The position numbers and the translations under genes are program-made. From the NCBI RefSeq assembly GCF_905171765.1, contig NC_053398.1, positions 46,778,323-46,842,322 of the forward strand: a stretch of 64,000 bases of DNA, in the 5' to 3' direction. The notes below the pieces were generated by a model, which was not told the DNA's origin, made no database searches, and saw only the letters and a program-made list of their open reading frames with translations. How positions within the stretch are numbered: position 1 is the stretch's first letter; each line of letters opens with the position of its first letter. This DNA comes from Bufo bufo. Lineage: Eukaryota; Chordata; Amphibia; Anura; Bufonidae. Below are positions 1-10,369 of the stretch, in pieces.

Positions 1-270
1 ATTCTCACAATAGGTTATCAATATGAGATCGACTCCTGGCACCACCACCAATTAGCTATTTGAGGAAGCCGTGCTGCTTACCAAGCCCAGCACTGTTCAT
101 TTGATAGTGGCTGTGCTAGGAATTCCAGCTCAGCCGCATTCACGTGACTCCTGCTAATCTAATATTGATGACCTATCCTGATAAGCCATTAAAGGGGTGG
201 TCTCATCTCAGAAAATGGAGGCATATCGACAGGATATACCCCCATTGTCTGATAGGTGCGGGTCCCACTG
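1..270. repeat. Dispersed repeat fragment (frog MITE/SINE-like)
   Basis: No gene. Two short blocks (around 8-40 and 160-260) resemble an interspersed family known in frogs that reads 'GGTCATCAATAT...' and 'TTAAAGGGGTGG...TCTCA'. A related block recurs at 13020-13200. The left end is outside the window, so borders and class cannot be set. I recognise the family by eye only. Confidence 0.4.
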
Positions 271-544
271 CTACACTATATCACTATCTAACCTACACTG
301 ACTATCTCCCACTAACTATCTGTATTATATATGTGAACTAACTATTTTATGTAAGTGGATAAGGAATAGGATCCAGATGAAAGCACAGAGCACAGCAATG
401 TCACAGCAAATGGCTGCTGGGGAGTTTCTTATATAGTAAGGGGTAGGCAACTTTCCTATTGGTTGCTAGGGATGTTGCTAAGCTCAGACAAAGATATTGC
501 AGCCTTCTCATTGGCCCACAAGCAAGAAGAGAGGTTACTGATAA

Positions 545-675
545 AAAAAAAAATCTAGAATATTCGCGATTACGAATATATAGCACTATATTCTACATCT
601 TCGCAAGTTCTCAAAGTGCTGATATTCGCGATAAAAATTTGCAATTAGAATATTCGCGATCAACACTACTGTAGA
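545..675. repeat. AT-rich repeat with three TATTCGCGAT motifs
   Basis: The motif (A/G)ATATTCGCGAT occurs at 559-570, 621-632 and 649-660 in the same orientation, with a tATTCG-rich spacer of about 60 bp. This looks like the end of a non-autonomous DNA transposon. No partner terminus or target duplication is visible, so the class is unknown. The flanks 271-544 and 676-1390 hold no gene or repeat I recognise. Confidence 0.4.
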
Positions 676-1390
676 CCTTTTCGTCTTCCTAATTTACCCT
701 CAGGAAGTTTTCATTATCTGCCATGTTACAGATACAGTGGTGCTGCAGCTCAGTCACCAGACACTGCATGTACAATCCTGCCAGTTCAAATCTCTCTTGA
801 CACCAGTCTTTCCCCCCTTCCTAATGTTGGTACGTACATTACTACTATCAACTAGCATATTCCTTCTACAGGCACACAGACAGCTTGTACTTCCCTCTTT
901 GGATAAGATATTCAAGTCCTTTTATAGGGTGGCCACTTGATTCACCCCAAGCCATGCCCCACTTGGCAGCAAAAGGGGAAAAAAGGACTGGAAGACCTGA
1001 AGTTGAGCTATGTGGGGCCGGGAGTGCTCTCCTCATGACATGTCCACCAGCTCTAGTGACTGACCGGGGGTGAGAGAAGCCTCAGACAGTCAGAAACAGC
1101 AGAGTTATGAAGATGGCAAATAAAATACTTAGAACATTTAAAAAGAACAAAATATCTCTAATTTCAAGGTACAATCCTAAGCACTCGTCCCTGGCAAATT
1201 TTGGTAATGGTCATTTTTCATATGTCATTACTAAACCACTGTATGAGAAGTGACCCAACATTTCAGCTACTTCCCCTCTTACAGTGTCACAGAGGTATCC
1301 TGCAGCAGCCACAAGTGGGAGCTCATGGACTACAGGTATACAGATCATTGCGTGCTTTCTATGGCTGCATGCTGTCAGAGTTATCATAAA

Positions 1391-1420
1391 CTAGACATTA
1401 AGCCCGTTATAATAACGGGC
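1391..1420 (-). repeat. Helitron 3' terminus: hairpin plus CTAG
   Basis: On the plus strand CTAG occupies 1391-1394, followed by an 8-bp perfect stem (GCCCGTTA at 1402-1409, TAACGGGC at 1413-1420) with a 3-nt loop. Read on the minus strand this is stem-loop, 7 nt, CTAG, then T. That is the canonical Helitron end: CTRR preceded by a short GC-rich palindrome that acts as replication terminator. The region 1421-1678 between this end and the helicase stop is AT-rich and non-coding. Confidence 0.85.
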
Positions 1421-1678
1421 GCTAGAACAGTAGTGTATAAACATTAGTAGAAACAGTCTATATTAAATAGTAATATAATTTAACCACATTGTATTTCTTG
1501 TTTTATTTTCTTTTGTCAAAAATATTTTGGAAAAAAGTCAAAAGTAAATTAATAATAAAAAATAAAATGGAAACGTATATATCACGATACAGTAAGTATA
1601 GTTTGTAACAATCTGCAATATACAATACCTGAATCAGATATTCAGGAAAAAGGTATTTTTTTACCTCTTGAAATTTTT

Positions 1679-2304
1679 CTATAAAATTTCTTTATACACA
1701 ACATTTCTTGTATATATTCTATCTGAATTTGGTAACAGTTTGCCTTGTTCAGGACCATCTACAACCTTTACGACCACATCTGAAAAAGTTCTAACTCTAG
1801 ATAATGCAACATATAACTGACCGTGGCAGAATACTGGTTCTGGCAAGTAAATGCCAACTTTTTCTAAGGTTTGCCCCTGAGCTTTATTAATTGTCATGGC
1901 AAAGGCTAATGCAACTGGAAATTGTCGTCTTCTTAAGGTAAATGGCAAATTAGTAGAGGATGGAGCTAAATCAATACGTGGAATAAAGACCATGTCCCCT
2001 TCCGCTGAACCTGTTATTACTTGAGCAATAATGAGGTTTCTTTTCAAGTCTTTAACAAAGAGGCGGGTTCCATTGCACAATCCTCTTTTAGTGTTTATAT
2101 TTCTGAGGAGCATAATTATTGCTCCCTTTTTAAGGTTCAGTTTATGCCTCGGCATTCCTGTTAGAGTTAACTCATTAAGAAACTCAATAGGATAGTTCTG
2201 CATATCTTTCTCAGTTGAGTCATCAATTGAGTTTGAGCTAAGGAATGTCACAGTATCTCCTTCCAAAATGTTTAGCACCTCTTCATTTATTCTATCAACA
2301 TCAG
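1679..2304 (-). pseudogene. Helitron Pif1-type helicase, C-terminal part
   Basis: This fragment of about 199 residues holds the last helicase motifs of the Rep-helicase. They include TINKAQGQT (about residues 129-137, motif V region) and YVALSRVR (about 156-163, motif VI with its arginine finger). These motifs unwind DNA with ATP in Pif1-family superfamily 1B enzymes. The frame joins the upstream fragment after a one-base shift near 2305: the preceding frame ends at a stop there, while the alternate frame continues with the family sequence 'DVDRINEE'. The stop at 1679 lies about 290 bp from the Helitron 3' end, a normal distance. It is inactive as part of the broken protein. Confidence 0.9.
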
Positions 2305-3890
2305 TTCTTTGGGCAAAGAATACATTTTTTTGTTATCTTTGAGACATCAGCAACTAAAATTCTTTCTCCAAAAATGTTGTTGACAATATTTCCTGTACAT
2401 AAAATTTTTGAAGGGATTTCAATTATGACTTCAGGCAAACCGTCAATGTGTGGTGTATCACCATTGCCAACTTGGATCAACCAATTGCTGAATTCAGTAT
2501 CAACTGAACGGATATTGTTTGTAAGGTTAAGTATTTGGAAGTTTTGCCACAGTTTATTATACTTTATACATGCTTCAACAATTTTTGTCCGGTCACCATG
2601 AGGAACCACTGGAAGTGTTTGCCGAAAATCTCCACCAAGTAATAAAACTTTTCCTCCAAAGGATTTCTGGTTATCCATTATTTCTTTTAGCAGTTTGTCA
2701 ACCACTGTAAGAGCAATAGACCAGGCCATTGTACACTCATCCCAAATGAGCACTGTAGATGATCTCAAATTTTCAGCATCAGCAGAATTGAGACGCATAT
2801 TTGATATTGAGTTCTCAACTATCGGAACAGGTAATTTGAACTGAGTGTGGTATGTTCTTCCAGCCTCAAGAAGATTGGCTGCTATACCTGTTGAGGCTAC
2901 AGGGAGTGCAATGTTACCTTCTCCACGAACTGTGCTGAGAAGAGTTTTGTAAAGATAGGTTTTACCACTACCTCCTGGACCATCCAAGAAAAAACAACGG
3001 TTGCAAAGGTTGTCATTTCTGCTTGCAGACAATATTTTTTCTGAATCTCTTTTTTGTTCTCTGTTTAATGTTTTCTCCATTTCTTCAGCTCTGTATTTTT
3101 GTAATTCCTTATCATACATATTCCAAAGTTGATCAGTATTTGTCATTGTGGAAGGCAATCCAAAATCTTCACAGTTTTTGCCATGTAGTACCAGAATGTT
3201 GGCTATTTCTTTAAGTGCGATCTTACGACAAATTGTACAATCATCATTGTGTTTATGTTTGTGAACTAAATCTTCAATGAGATATTGCTCATATTTTAGA
3301 AAAAGTGCACTCATATTTTGTAATGATGCAAAAACGCAGACATATGCAAATAATTCCCTAAGTTGTTTAGGCATTGTAAAGTGGACAGCATCTTCCAGAG
3401 TGTTCTCCCACACATCGTCATTAATAAGTCCTTTTGCTTTTGCAGCCTCTTGGAAAGTGGGATAGACATTACCATGTACTGTCCTCAGATCTTCAAAGGA
3501 TACTGCACCAGCCACATGCAGCAACAATAGTAGACGCAGACAGTAACGCTCTGCATCTGATATTAAATTGACAGAATACATTCGTCCAATAATTTTTTCT
3601 GCACCACGTTGACGCAATTTCCAACAACAATTTTGAGAGTCAAACACATAATGCAAAGGAATGTCCGAAAATAATATATTCTTTGCTTCCTCTTTTTGTT
3701 GATTCAATTTGAACCAAGCTGTCAATTGAGTATCACGGTTTAAAGCTCTCTGTACCGCTGTGGTAATGTCATTTGGGTTGAAAAAAACTGATTGTTCTTC
3801 AGGCAGATGCACTGCTAATCTATGGATGGTATGGGATTGATAATGCATTTCAAACCCATGCAAACGCCATGCTGCTTCTAGAGCACTGAC
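2301..3890 (-). pseudogene. Helitron Pif1-type helicase, ATPase core
   Basis: The longest Helitron fragment, about 520 codons. Walker A is GPGGSGKT (about residues 295-302 of the open frame), Walker B is LIWDE (372-376), and LLGGDFRQTLPVV (about 408-420) is motif III. All key ATPase residues are present. The N-terminal third matches the linker between Rep and helicase ('AAWRLHGFEMH...RLAVHLPEEQ'). No ATG starts this fragment. It continues in frame from the upstream piece through a single TAG at 3891-3893, so the break is one nonsense codon. A one-base frameshift near 2305 separates it from the C-terminal motifs. Confidence 0.92.
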
Positions 3891-4372
3891 CTACCTAGAA
3901 TTAATAAAGGTGTTTATTTCATCATGATTCAAAGTACCTTGTTCTTGAATGACAACATTTGCACAATCATGACCTTTGTACATATATTTAAAAAGGTATT
4001 TGACACTTTTCACTGATGCACAAACTTCCACATTAATGTGGCAATTGTACTTCAACGCTAAGTAAGGATTATATGGTACAACCCAAGACTTATCAATATT
4101 CTTTCCGTTAAGAATTATAGTTTGGCCTGTATTTCTTCTCTTGTACTTTGGATAGCCATTGCTATTAGCAATAGTTTTTTGTTGGAATTCCTTTGGAAAA
4201 TCCTTACAGCATTTGTCATTTGTCATACATGGAGAATTAGGATTGAGTGCTCCGCATGGTCCATGAATCATATGCTTTGTTACAATTGCATGTAAGCGAG
4301 GAGTGATTTCTATGTTAGGGATTTCAGCAGAGACAATTTTATCTATCAGTTCTTCATTTTTTACAGCTTTCT
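3891..4372 (-). pseudogene. Helitron Rep domain, C-terminal half with the Y2 region
   Basis: About 160 codons of Rep sequence lie between the nested TTAA element and the nonsense TAG at 3891-3893. Recognisable family segments are 'IVSAEIPNIE', 'HMIHGPCG', 'CMTNDKCCKDFP' and 'KYLFKYMYKGHD'. The last holds the paired tyrosines spaced by three residues that form the covalent DNA link in Helitron Rep. The TAG stands where related proteins usually have a tyrosine in 'R-Y-V-S', which is my inference from memory of the family. Apparent coding upstream of 4377 in this frame belongs to the nested element, not to the Helitron. Confidence 0.88.
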
Positions 4373-4533
4373 TTAACCTCCTCAGGACCGCCGTACGCAG
4401 GATTGCGTCCTGGCGGCGGCCCTGCTCTTCTGGGTGGACGCATATACGCGTCCTCTCGCGATAGCCGAGATTTCCCGTGAACGCGCGCACACAGGCGCGC
4501 GCGTTCACAGGATCGGAAGGTAAGCGAGTGGAT

Positions 4534-4691
4534 CTCCAGCCTGCCAGCGGCGATCGTTCGCTGGCAGGCTGGAGATGTGATTTTTTTAACCCCTAACAGG
4601 TATATTAGACGCTTTTTTGATAACAGCGTCTAATATACCTGCTACCTGGTCCTCTGGTGGTCCCTTTTGTTTGGATCGACCACCAGAGGAC
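4534..4691. repeat. Three consecutive perfect hairpins
   Basis: Perfect inverted repeats occur one after another: 4534-4549 with 4559-4574 (16-bp arms), 4597-4612 with 4626-4641 (16-bp arms) and 4649-4662 with 4678-4691 (14-bp arms). Loops are 9 to 15 nt. They lie near the left end of the TTAA element. They may be recognition or fold-back structures; I see no coding function. Confidence 0.85.
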
Positions 4692-4739
4692 ACAGGCAGC
4701 TCAGTAAAGTAGGACCAAACACCACTACACTACACTACA

Positions 4740-6065
4740 CCCCCCCCCTGTCACTTATTAACCCCTTATGAACCACTGATCACCCCAGATCACCCCATAT
4801 AGACTCCCTGATCACCCCCTGTCATTGATCACCCCCCTGTCATTGATCACCCCCCTGTAAGGCTGCATTCAGATGTCTGTATGTTTTTTACGGATCCACG
4901 GATACATGGATCGGATCCGCAAAACACATACAGACGTCTGAATGGAGCCTTACAGGGGGGTGATCACCCCATATAGACTCCCTGATCACCCCCTGTCATT
5001 GATCACCCCCTTGTAAGGCTCCATTCAGACGTCTGTATGATTTTTACGGATCCACGGATACATGGATCGGATCCGCAAAACACATACAGACGTCTGAATG
5101 GAGCCTTACAGGGGGGTGATCACCCCATATAGACTCCCTGATCACCCCCTGTCATTGATCACCCCCTTGTAAGGCTCCATTCAGACATCTGTATGATTTT
5201 TACGGATCCACTGATACATGGATCGGATCCGCAAAACACATACCGACTTCTGAATGGAGCCTTATAGGGGGGTGATCAATGACAGGGGGGGATCACCCCA
5301 TATAGACTTCCTGATCACCCTCCTGTCATTGATCACCCCCCTGTCATTGATCACCCCCCTGTAAGGCTCCATTCAGATGTCTGTATGTTTTTTACGGATC
5401 CACGGATACATGGATCGGATCCGCAAAACATATACGGACATCAGAATGGAGCCTTATAGGGGGGTGATCAATGACAGGGGGGTGATCACCCCATATAGAC
5501 TTCCTGATCACCCTCCTGTCATTGATCACCCCCCTGTCATTGATCACCCCCCTGTAAGGCTCCATTCAGATGTCCGTATGTTTTTTACGGATCCACGGAT
5601 ACATGGATCGGATCCGCAAAACACATACGGACATCTGAATGGAGCCTTATAGGGGGTGATCAATGACAGGGGGGTGATCACCCCATATAGACTCCAAAGA
5701 AATAGAAAAACCGCAGCACTCTCTTGTATCTTTAAATCCCTTTATTCCATCAAATTCATGCATAAGGCCGGTATACCCTGAGTGCTGCTACACCATCCAT
5801 TTTATGTCCCATATAGACTCCCTGATCACCCCCCTGTCATTGATCACCCCCCTGTAAGGCTGCATTCAGATGTCCGTATGTTTTTTACGGATCCACGCAT
5901 ACATAGATCGGATCCGCAAAACACATACGGACATCTGAATGGAGCCTTATAGGGGGGTGATCAATGACAGGGGGGTGATCACCCCATATAGACTCCCTGA
6001 TCACCCCCCTGTCATTGATCACCCCCCTGTCATTGATCACCCCCCTGTAAGGCTCCATTCAGACA
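4740..6065. repeat. Tandem array of palindromic units (about 150-200 bp)
   Basis: About six copies of a unit made of 'GATCACCCC(C)TGTCATT' stretches plus a fold-back: 'AAGGCTCCATTCAGA' and its reverse complement flank a core containing 'GGATCGGATCCGCAAAAC'. The core appears near 4911, 5062, 5220, 5409, 5605 and 5907. Each unit could form a long cruciform. The wider spacing of the last pair is explained by the 113-bp insertion at 5696-5808. Open frames across it are repeat artefacts. Confidence 0.85.
5683..5821 (-). mobile_element. Short PLE-derived insertion (113 bp) with 13-bp target duplication
   Basis: The insert 5696-5808 is flanked by CCATATAGACTCC at 5683-5695 and 5809-5821. That sequence is a normal part of the surrounding array, so the duplication is convincing. 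The insert contains 'AAAAACCGCAGCACTC', which also begins the arms of the PLE-like insertion at 18751-19047. I infer a truncated terminal piece of the same retroelement family. Orientation is a guess. Confidence 0.65.
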
Positions 6066-8440
6066 TTTTTTTGGCCCAAGTTAGCGGAAATTATTATTTT
6101 TTTTCTTACAAAGTCTCATATTCCACTAACTTGTGTCAAAAAATAAAATCTCACATGAACTCACCATACCCCTCACGGAATCCAAATGCGTAAAATTTTT
6201 TAGACATTTATATTCCAGACTTCTTCTCACGCTTTAGGGCCCCTAGAATGCCAGGGCAGTATAAATACCCCACATGTGACCCCATTTCGGAAAGTAGACA
6301 CCCCAAGGTATTCCGTGAGGGGCATATTGAGTCCATGAAAGATTGAAATTTTTGTCCCAAGTTAGCGGAAAGGGAGACTTTGTGAGAAAAAAAAAATCAA
6401 TTTCCGCTAACTTGTGCCAAAAAAAAAAAAATTCTATGAACTCGCCATGCCCCTCATTGAATACCTTGGGGTGTCTTCTTTCCAAAATGGGGTCACATGT
6501 GGGGTATTTATACTGCCCTGGCATTTTAGGGGCCCTAAAGCGTGAGAAGAAGTCTGGGATCCAAATGTCTAAAAATGCCCTCATAAAAGGAATGTGGGCC
6601 CCTTTGCGCATCTAGGCTGCAAAAAAGTGTCACACATCAGGTATCGCTGTACTCAGGAGAAGTTGGGCAATGTGTTTTGGGGTGTCATTTTACATATACC
6701 CATGCTGGGTGAGATAAATATCTTGGTCAAATGCCAACTTTGTATGAAAAATGGGAAAAGTTGTCTTTTGCCGAGATATTTCTCTCACCCAGCATGGGTA
6801 TATGTAAAATGACACACCAAAACACATTGCCCAACTTCTCCTGAATACGGTAATACCACATGTGTGACACTTTTTTGCAGCCTAGGTGGGCAAAGGGGCC
6901 CACATTCCAAAGAGCACCTTTAGGATTTCACAGGTCATTTACCTACTTACCACACATTAGGGCCCCTAGAATGCCAGGGCAGTATAACTTCCCCACAAGT
7001 GACCCCATTTTGGAAAGAAGATACCCCAAGGTATTCTGTGAGGGGCATGGCAAGTTCCTAAAATTTTTAATTTTTTGTCACAAGTTAGCGGAACATGATG
7101 ATTTTTTTTTTCTTACAAAGTCTCATATTCCACTAACTTGTGACAAAAAATAAAAACTTACATGAACTCACTATGCCCATCATGAAATACCTTGGGGTGT
7201 CTTCTTTCCAAAATGGGGTCACTTGTGGGGTAGTTATACTGCCCTGGCATTTTAGGGGCCCGAATGCGTGAGAAGTGGTTTGAAATCAGAATCTGTAAAA
7301 AATGGCCGGTGAAATCCTAAAGGTGCTCTTTGGAATGTGGGCCCCTTTGCCCACCTAGGCTGCAAAAAAGTGTCACACATGTGGTATCGCCGTACTCAGG
7401 AGAAGTTGGGCAATGTGTTTTGGGGTGTCATTTTACATATACCCATGCTGGGTGAGATAAATATCTTGGTCAAATGCCAATTTTGTATAAAAAAATTGGA
7501 AAAGTTGTCTTTTGCCAAAATTTTTCTCTCACCCAGCATGGGTATATGTAAAATGACATCCCAAAACACATTTCCCAACTTCTCCTGAGTACGGCAATAC
7601 CACATGTGTGACACTTTTTTGCAGCCTAGGTGGGCAAAGGGGCCCACATTCCAAAGAGCACCTTTCGGATTTCACCGGCCATTTTTTACAGATTTTGATT
7701 TCAAACTACTTTGCACGCATTTGGGCCCCTAAAATGCCAGGGCAGTATAACTACCCCACAAGTGACCCCATTTTGGAAAGAAGACACCCCAAGGTATTTC
7801 GTGATGGGCATAGTGAGTTCATGGAAGTTTTTATTTTTTGTCACAAGTTAGTAGAATATGAGACTTTGTAAGAAAAAAAAAAAAAAATCATCATTTTCCG
7901 CTAACTTGTGACAAAAAATAAAAAGTTCTGTGAACTCACTATGCCCATCAGCGAATACCTTAGGGTGTCTACTTTCCGAAATGGGGTCATTTGTGGGGTG
8001 TTTGTACTGTCTGGCCATTGTAGAACCTCAGGAAACATGACAGGTGCTCAGAAAGTCAGAGCTGCTTCAAAAAGCGGAAATTCACATTTTTGTACCATAG
8101 TTTGTAAACGCTATAACTTTTACCCAAACAATTTTTTTTTACCCAAACATTTTTTTTTATCAAAGACATGTAGAACAATAAATTTAGAGAAAAATTTATA
8201 TATGGATGTCGTTTTTTTGCAAAATTTTACAACTGAAAGTGAAAAATGTCATTTTTTTGCCAAAAAATCGTTAAATTTCGATTAATAACAAAAAATGTAA
8301 AAATGTCAGCAACAATGAAATACCACCAAATGAAAGCTCTATTAGTGAGAAGAAAAGGAGGTAAAATTCATTTGGGTGGTAAGTTGCATAACCGAGCAAT
8401 AAACGGTGAAAGTAGTATAGGTCAGAAGTGTAAAAAGTGG
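6066..8440. repeat. Inverted duplications within the TTAA element
   Basis: A block containing 'CAAGTTAGCGGAAA', 'CCAAAATGGGGTCAC', 'GCCCTGGCATT' and 'GGGCCCACATTCC' is repeated at least four times in alternating orientation, for example 6300-6660, 6830-7240, 7260-7420 and 7600-7990. Arms of several hundred bases can fold back on each other, and frames on opposite strands encode the same peptide. The terminal 8000-8440 part is single copy and AT-rich. No protein function. Confidence 0.75.
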
Positions 8441-8485
8441 CCTGGTCATTAAGGGTGTTTAAGCTAGGGGGGCTGAAGTGGTTAA

Positions 8486-8839
8486 GAATGAGAAGTATGT
8501 GAGCATGTGGTAAACCTCTCTTTTGAAATTCTATCACGTAGACCATTGCTTTTGGGACTCCAAAAAATTTTTTTTTACTGATGTCATCAATTAGAGCTTT
8601 CAGTTTTAGGTGAAATACTCTTGCAACTAAATGTGGTAGTCCATCAACAGTTTGTCCATGTTGTAGGTTATGTACAATCTCTTCGCACGCAATTTAGGCT
8701 GATTTTGACGTATATAATTGAGTCTGTTGGCTTCTGTTTTTACATATGCATCAACTATATATTGCTGTGTAAGGCGGCCTGCATTTAAAAAGGGATTAAA
8801 ATCCTCTCTAATGGAAAGACGGTAACCGTAGTATTGCAT
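8486..8839 (-). pseudogene. Helitron Rep domain, HUH region
   Basis: The frame from 8839 begins with 'YYGYRLSIREDFNP' and 'GRLTQQYIVDAYVK', strong Helitron signatures just before Rep. A second frame, ending at the nested element, carries 'EFQKRGLPHAH', whose H-A-H is the metal-binding HUH motif of the Rep nuclease. The two pieces are in different frames. The FxTxTxNPxW motif that normally precedes HUH by some tens of residues is not visible, so I infer an internal deletion of about 100 codons near 8600-8680. The element at 4377-8481 then interrupts the domain right after 'HILLIL'. Confidence 0.85.
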
Positions 8840-8894
8840 TTTAGGGACTCTAACTCTAGGATTGTGTGACTGGTTTGATAAAATAAGACACTAA

Positions 8895-9749
8895 TTATTT
8901 TTTATTTTTTTTATTTGTATAATCTTTACTTGGTTTGCAGTGTATAAGAAGATCTCTTTCAAGTGGTGGTTCTCCATCATCATTTTGAAAAATAAAAGCA
9001 ACCTCATTATATTTTGGTGCGTTATAGCGCCTTTGGTCATTTTTGCGATCTTGTACTATTGTCATGGACACTTCCTTAATAATATTGTCATTTTTGGCGG
9101 CATTCTCTTCATATTCTTTTTCAACTTGGTACAATATTTTGCAGGCCTCGGCAAAAGGATTGAATTGTGCCATAAATGTACTTAATGTTTGCATAAGCTC
9201 TGTATTTATTCCTGAGTTGGCAGAAATTTGCATTCTTTGTTCTGCAGCTTCAGAGGGATCTAAAATGTATAATTGTGCAAACTGTCTGTTTTCACCCTGT
9301 TGAGGATGCAGTGTTCCTGCTCTGTGACAAATCGAACCATGGATTCCAAAACAGTATGGCCCAAAGCCAGAAGGCGGAATAATGTTAGCTCCCATAGATG
9401 CAAATGCTAGAGCACTATTTATTGACCTTATATTTTGCATGAAATTTTTGCTGTAATGATGCTGACCCATCATGAGCTGCTGTATAAATTGATTTGTTCG
9501 AATTGGTTGAAGATTTCCTTTTGAGCAACACTGTGTAAATTTTTGATCAGATGGTCTTTCTCCTTCAAAATGTTTTGCTTGACAAAAATTGCATATCTGA
9601 TTTAAATCTCCACAGGTGTGGGGTATAATGTTACCCTCATTAATATTAACTATATCATTTATCATTGCCATTCTTTCTATTGTTGCCCGGGATTCGTTAT
9701 TTTCCACTCGTTTACTTCGGGCCAGTCTCTGTAATTGTGCTTGCCGCAA
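8895..9749 (-). pseudogene. Helitron helicase-like N-terminal domain
   Basis: An open frame of 284 codons carries the zinc-finger-like and helicase-like N-terminal region of animal Helitron proteins. It has 'CNFCQAKHFEGE', 'CCSKGNL', 'FGPYCFGIHGSICHRAGTLHP' and 'FAQLYILDPSEAAEQRM'. Cysteine pairs C-x2-C and CC are intact. The start is not a clear ATG in family position; the domain continues from the basic fragment upstream after a frame change around 9750-9920. The end at 8895 is a stop rather than a domain border. Confidence 0.85.
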
Positions 9750-9923
9750 ACATTGTAATTGTCGTTCTTCTGATGTAAGACTTGCTCTCCTAGCTTTTTC
9801 TCTTTCAGCATGTCTCTTACGTTTTTGTCTTTCTCTTATATCATTTATCCTCTCCTGTGTGGCTGTTGATAAATGTGTTGTGTCTGTTTGTAGATCTGTT
9901 ATCCTGCCTCTTTTTATTGCTTG

Positions 9924-10292
9924 TTACTGACGTAGTGTTGCTCTCCTAGCTCTGTGTGCTTTCACATTTTTCTGACGCTCATTTTCCTTTTCTTCAATAG
10001 ATCTATTTGCTCGTCTTTGTCTTTCTCTTAGAGATTGTTTTTTACGCTGATTTTCCTGTTCTTCTATAGATATATTTGCTCTTCTGAATCTTTCTCTTTT
10101 AGCGTTTTTGTGACACTCATTTTCTTTTTCTTGAATTGATCTATTTGCTAGTTTTTTTCTTTGTTTTTCAGCCTTTCTTTTTTTGATTTTTACTTGCTGA
10201 CTTGACTGTTTCTCCAGTAGAATTTGGTTATGTAGGGTTTCCTTTTCTGTGTCTTTTGTCCTACTTGATGTGTCCTTTTTTTTGGGTGGCAT
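9924..10292 (-). pseudogene. Helitron protein N-terminus, lysine/arginine-rich repeats
   Basis: This 122-codon frame begins MPPKKKDTSSRTKD at 10292, and then repeats a basic unit of about 30 residues with the core 'R(R/S)ANRSIEE(K/Q)EN'. Three to four copies are visible. Such repeats probably form a charged helix or nuclear localisation segment. This is the likely true start of the Helitron protein, because a Met follows a minisatellite and a promoter-like block, and no coding signal lies further upstream. Confidence 0.75.
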
Positions 10293-10369
10293 GTTGTTAG
10301 TAAAAAGTCCAAGTAATATAGGCTTGTACTTTTATAATTTTATAATATTTTCTCTTACTGTAATACTGA

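Larger units (their letters stand above)
4373..8485. mobile_element. TTAA-target non-autonomous DNA transposon nested in the Helitron
   Basis: The element spans 4377-8481 and is flanked by TTAA at 4373-4376 and 8482-8485. Its ends are short inverted repeats: CCTCCTCAG at the left, and CCACTTCAG when the right end is read inward. The duplicated TTAA is typical of piggyBac and Kolobok superfamilies; I cannot choose between them. There is no transposase. The contents are three perfect hairpins, a block of tandem palindromes (4740-6065) and a block of inverted duplications (6066-8440). Removing it and one TTAA brings the Helitron Rep HUH motif next to the rest of Rep, although one base out of frame. 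Confidence 0.85.

Noticed and set aside
4534..4691. Series of hairpins resembling bacterial terminators
   Set aside because: No T-tracts follow them in a transcription unit and the context is a eukaryotic transposon.
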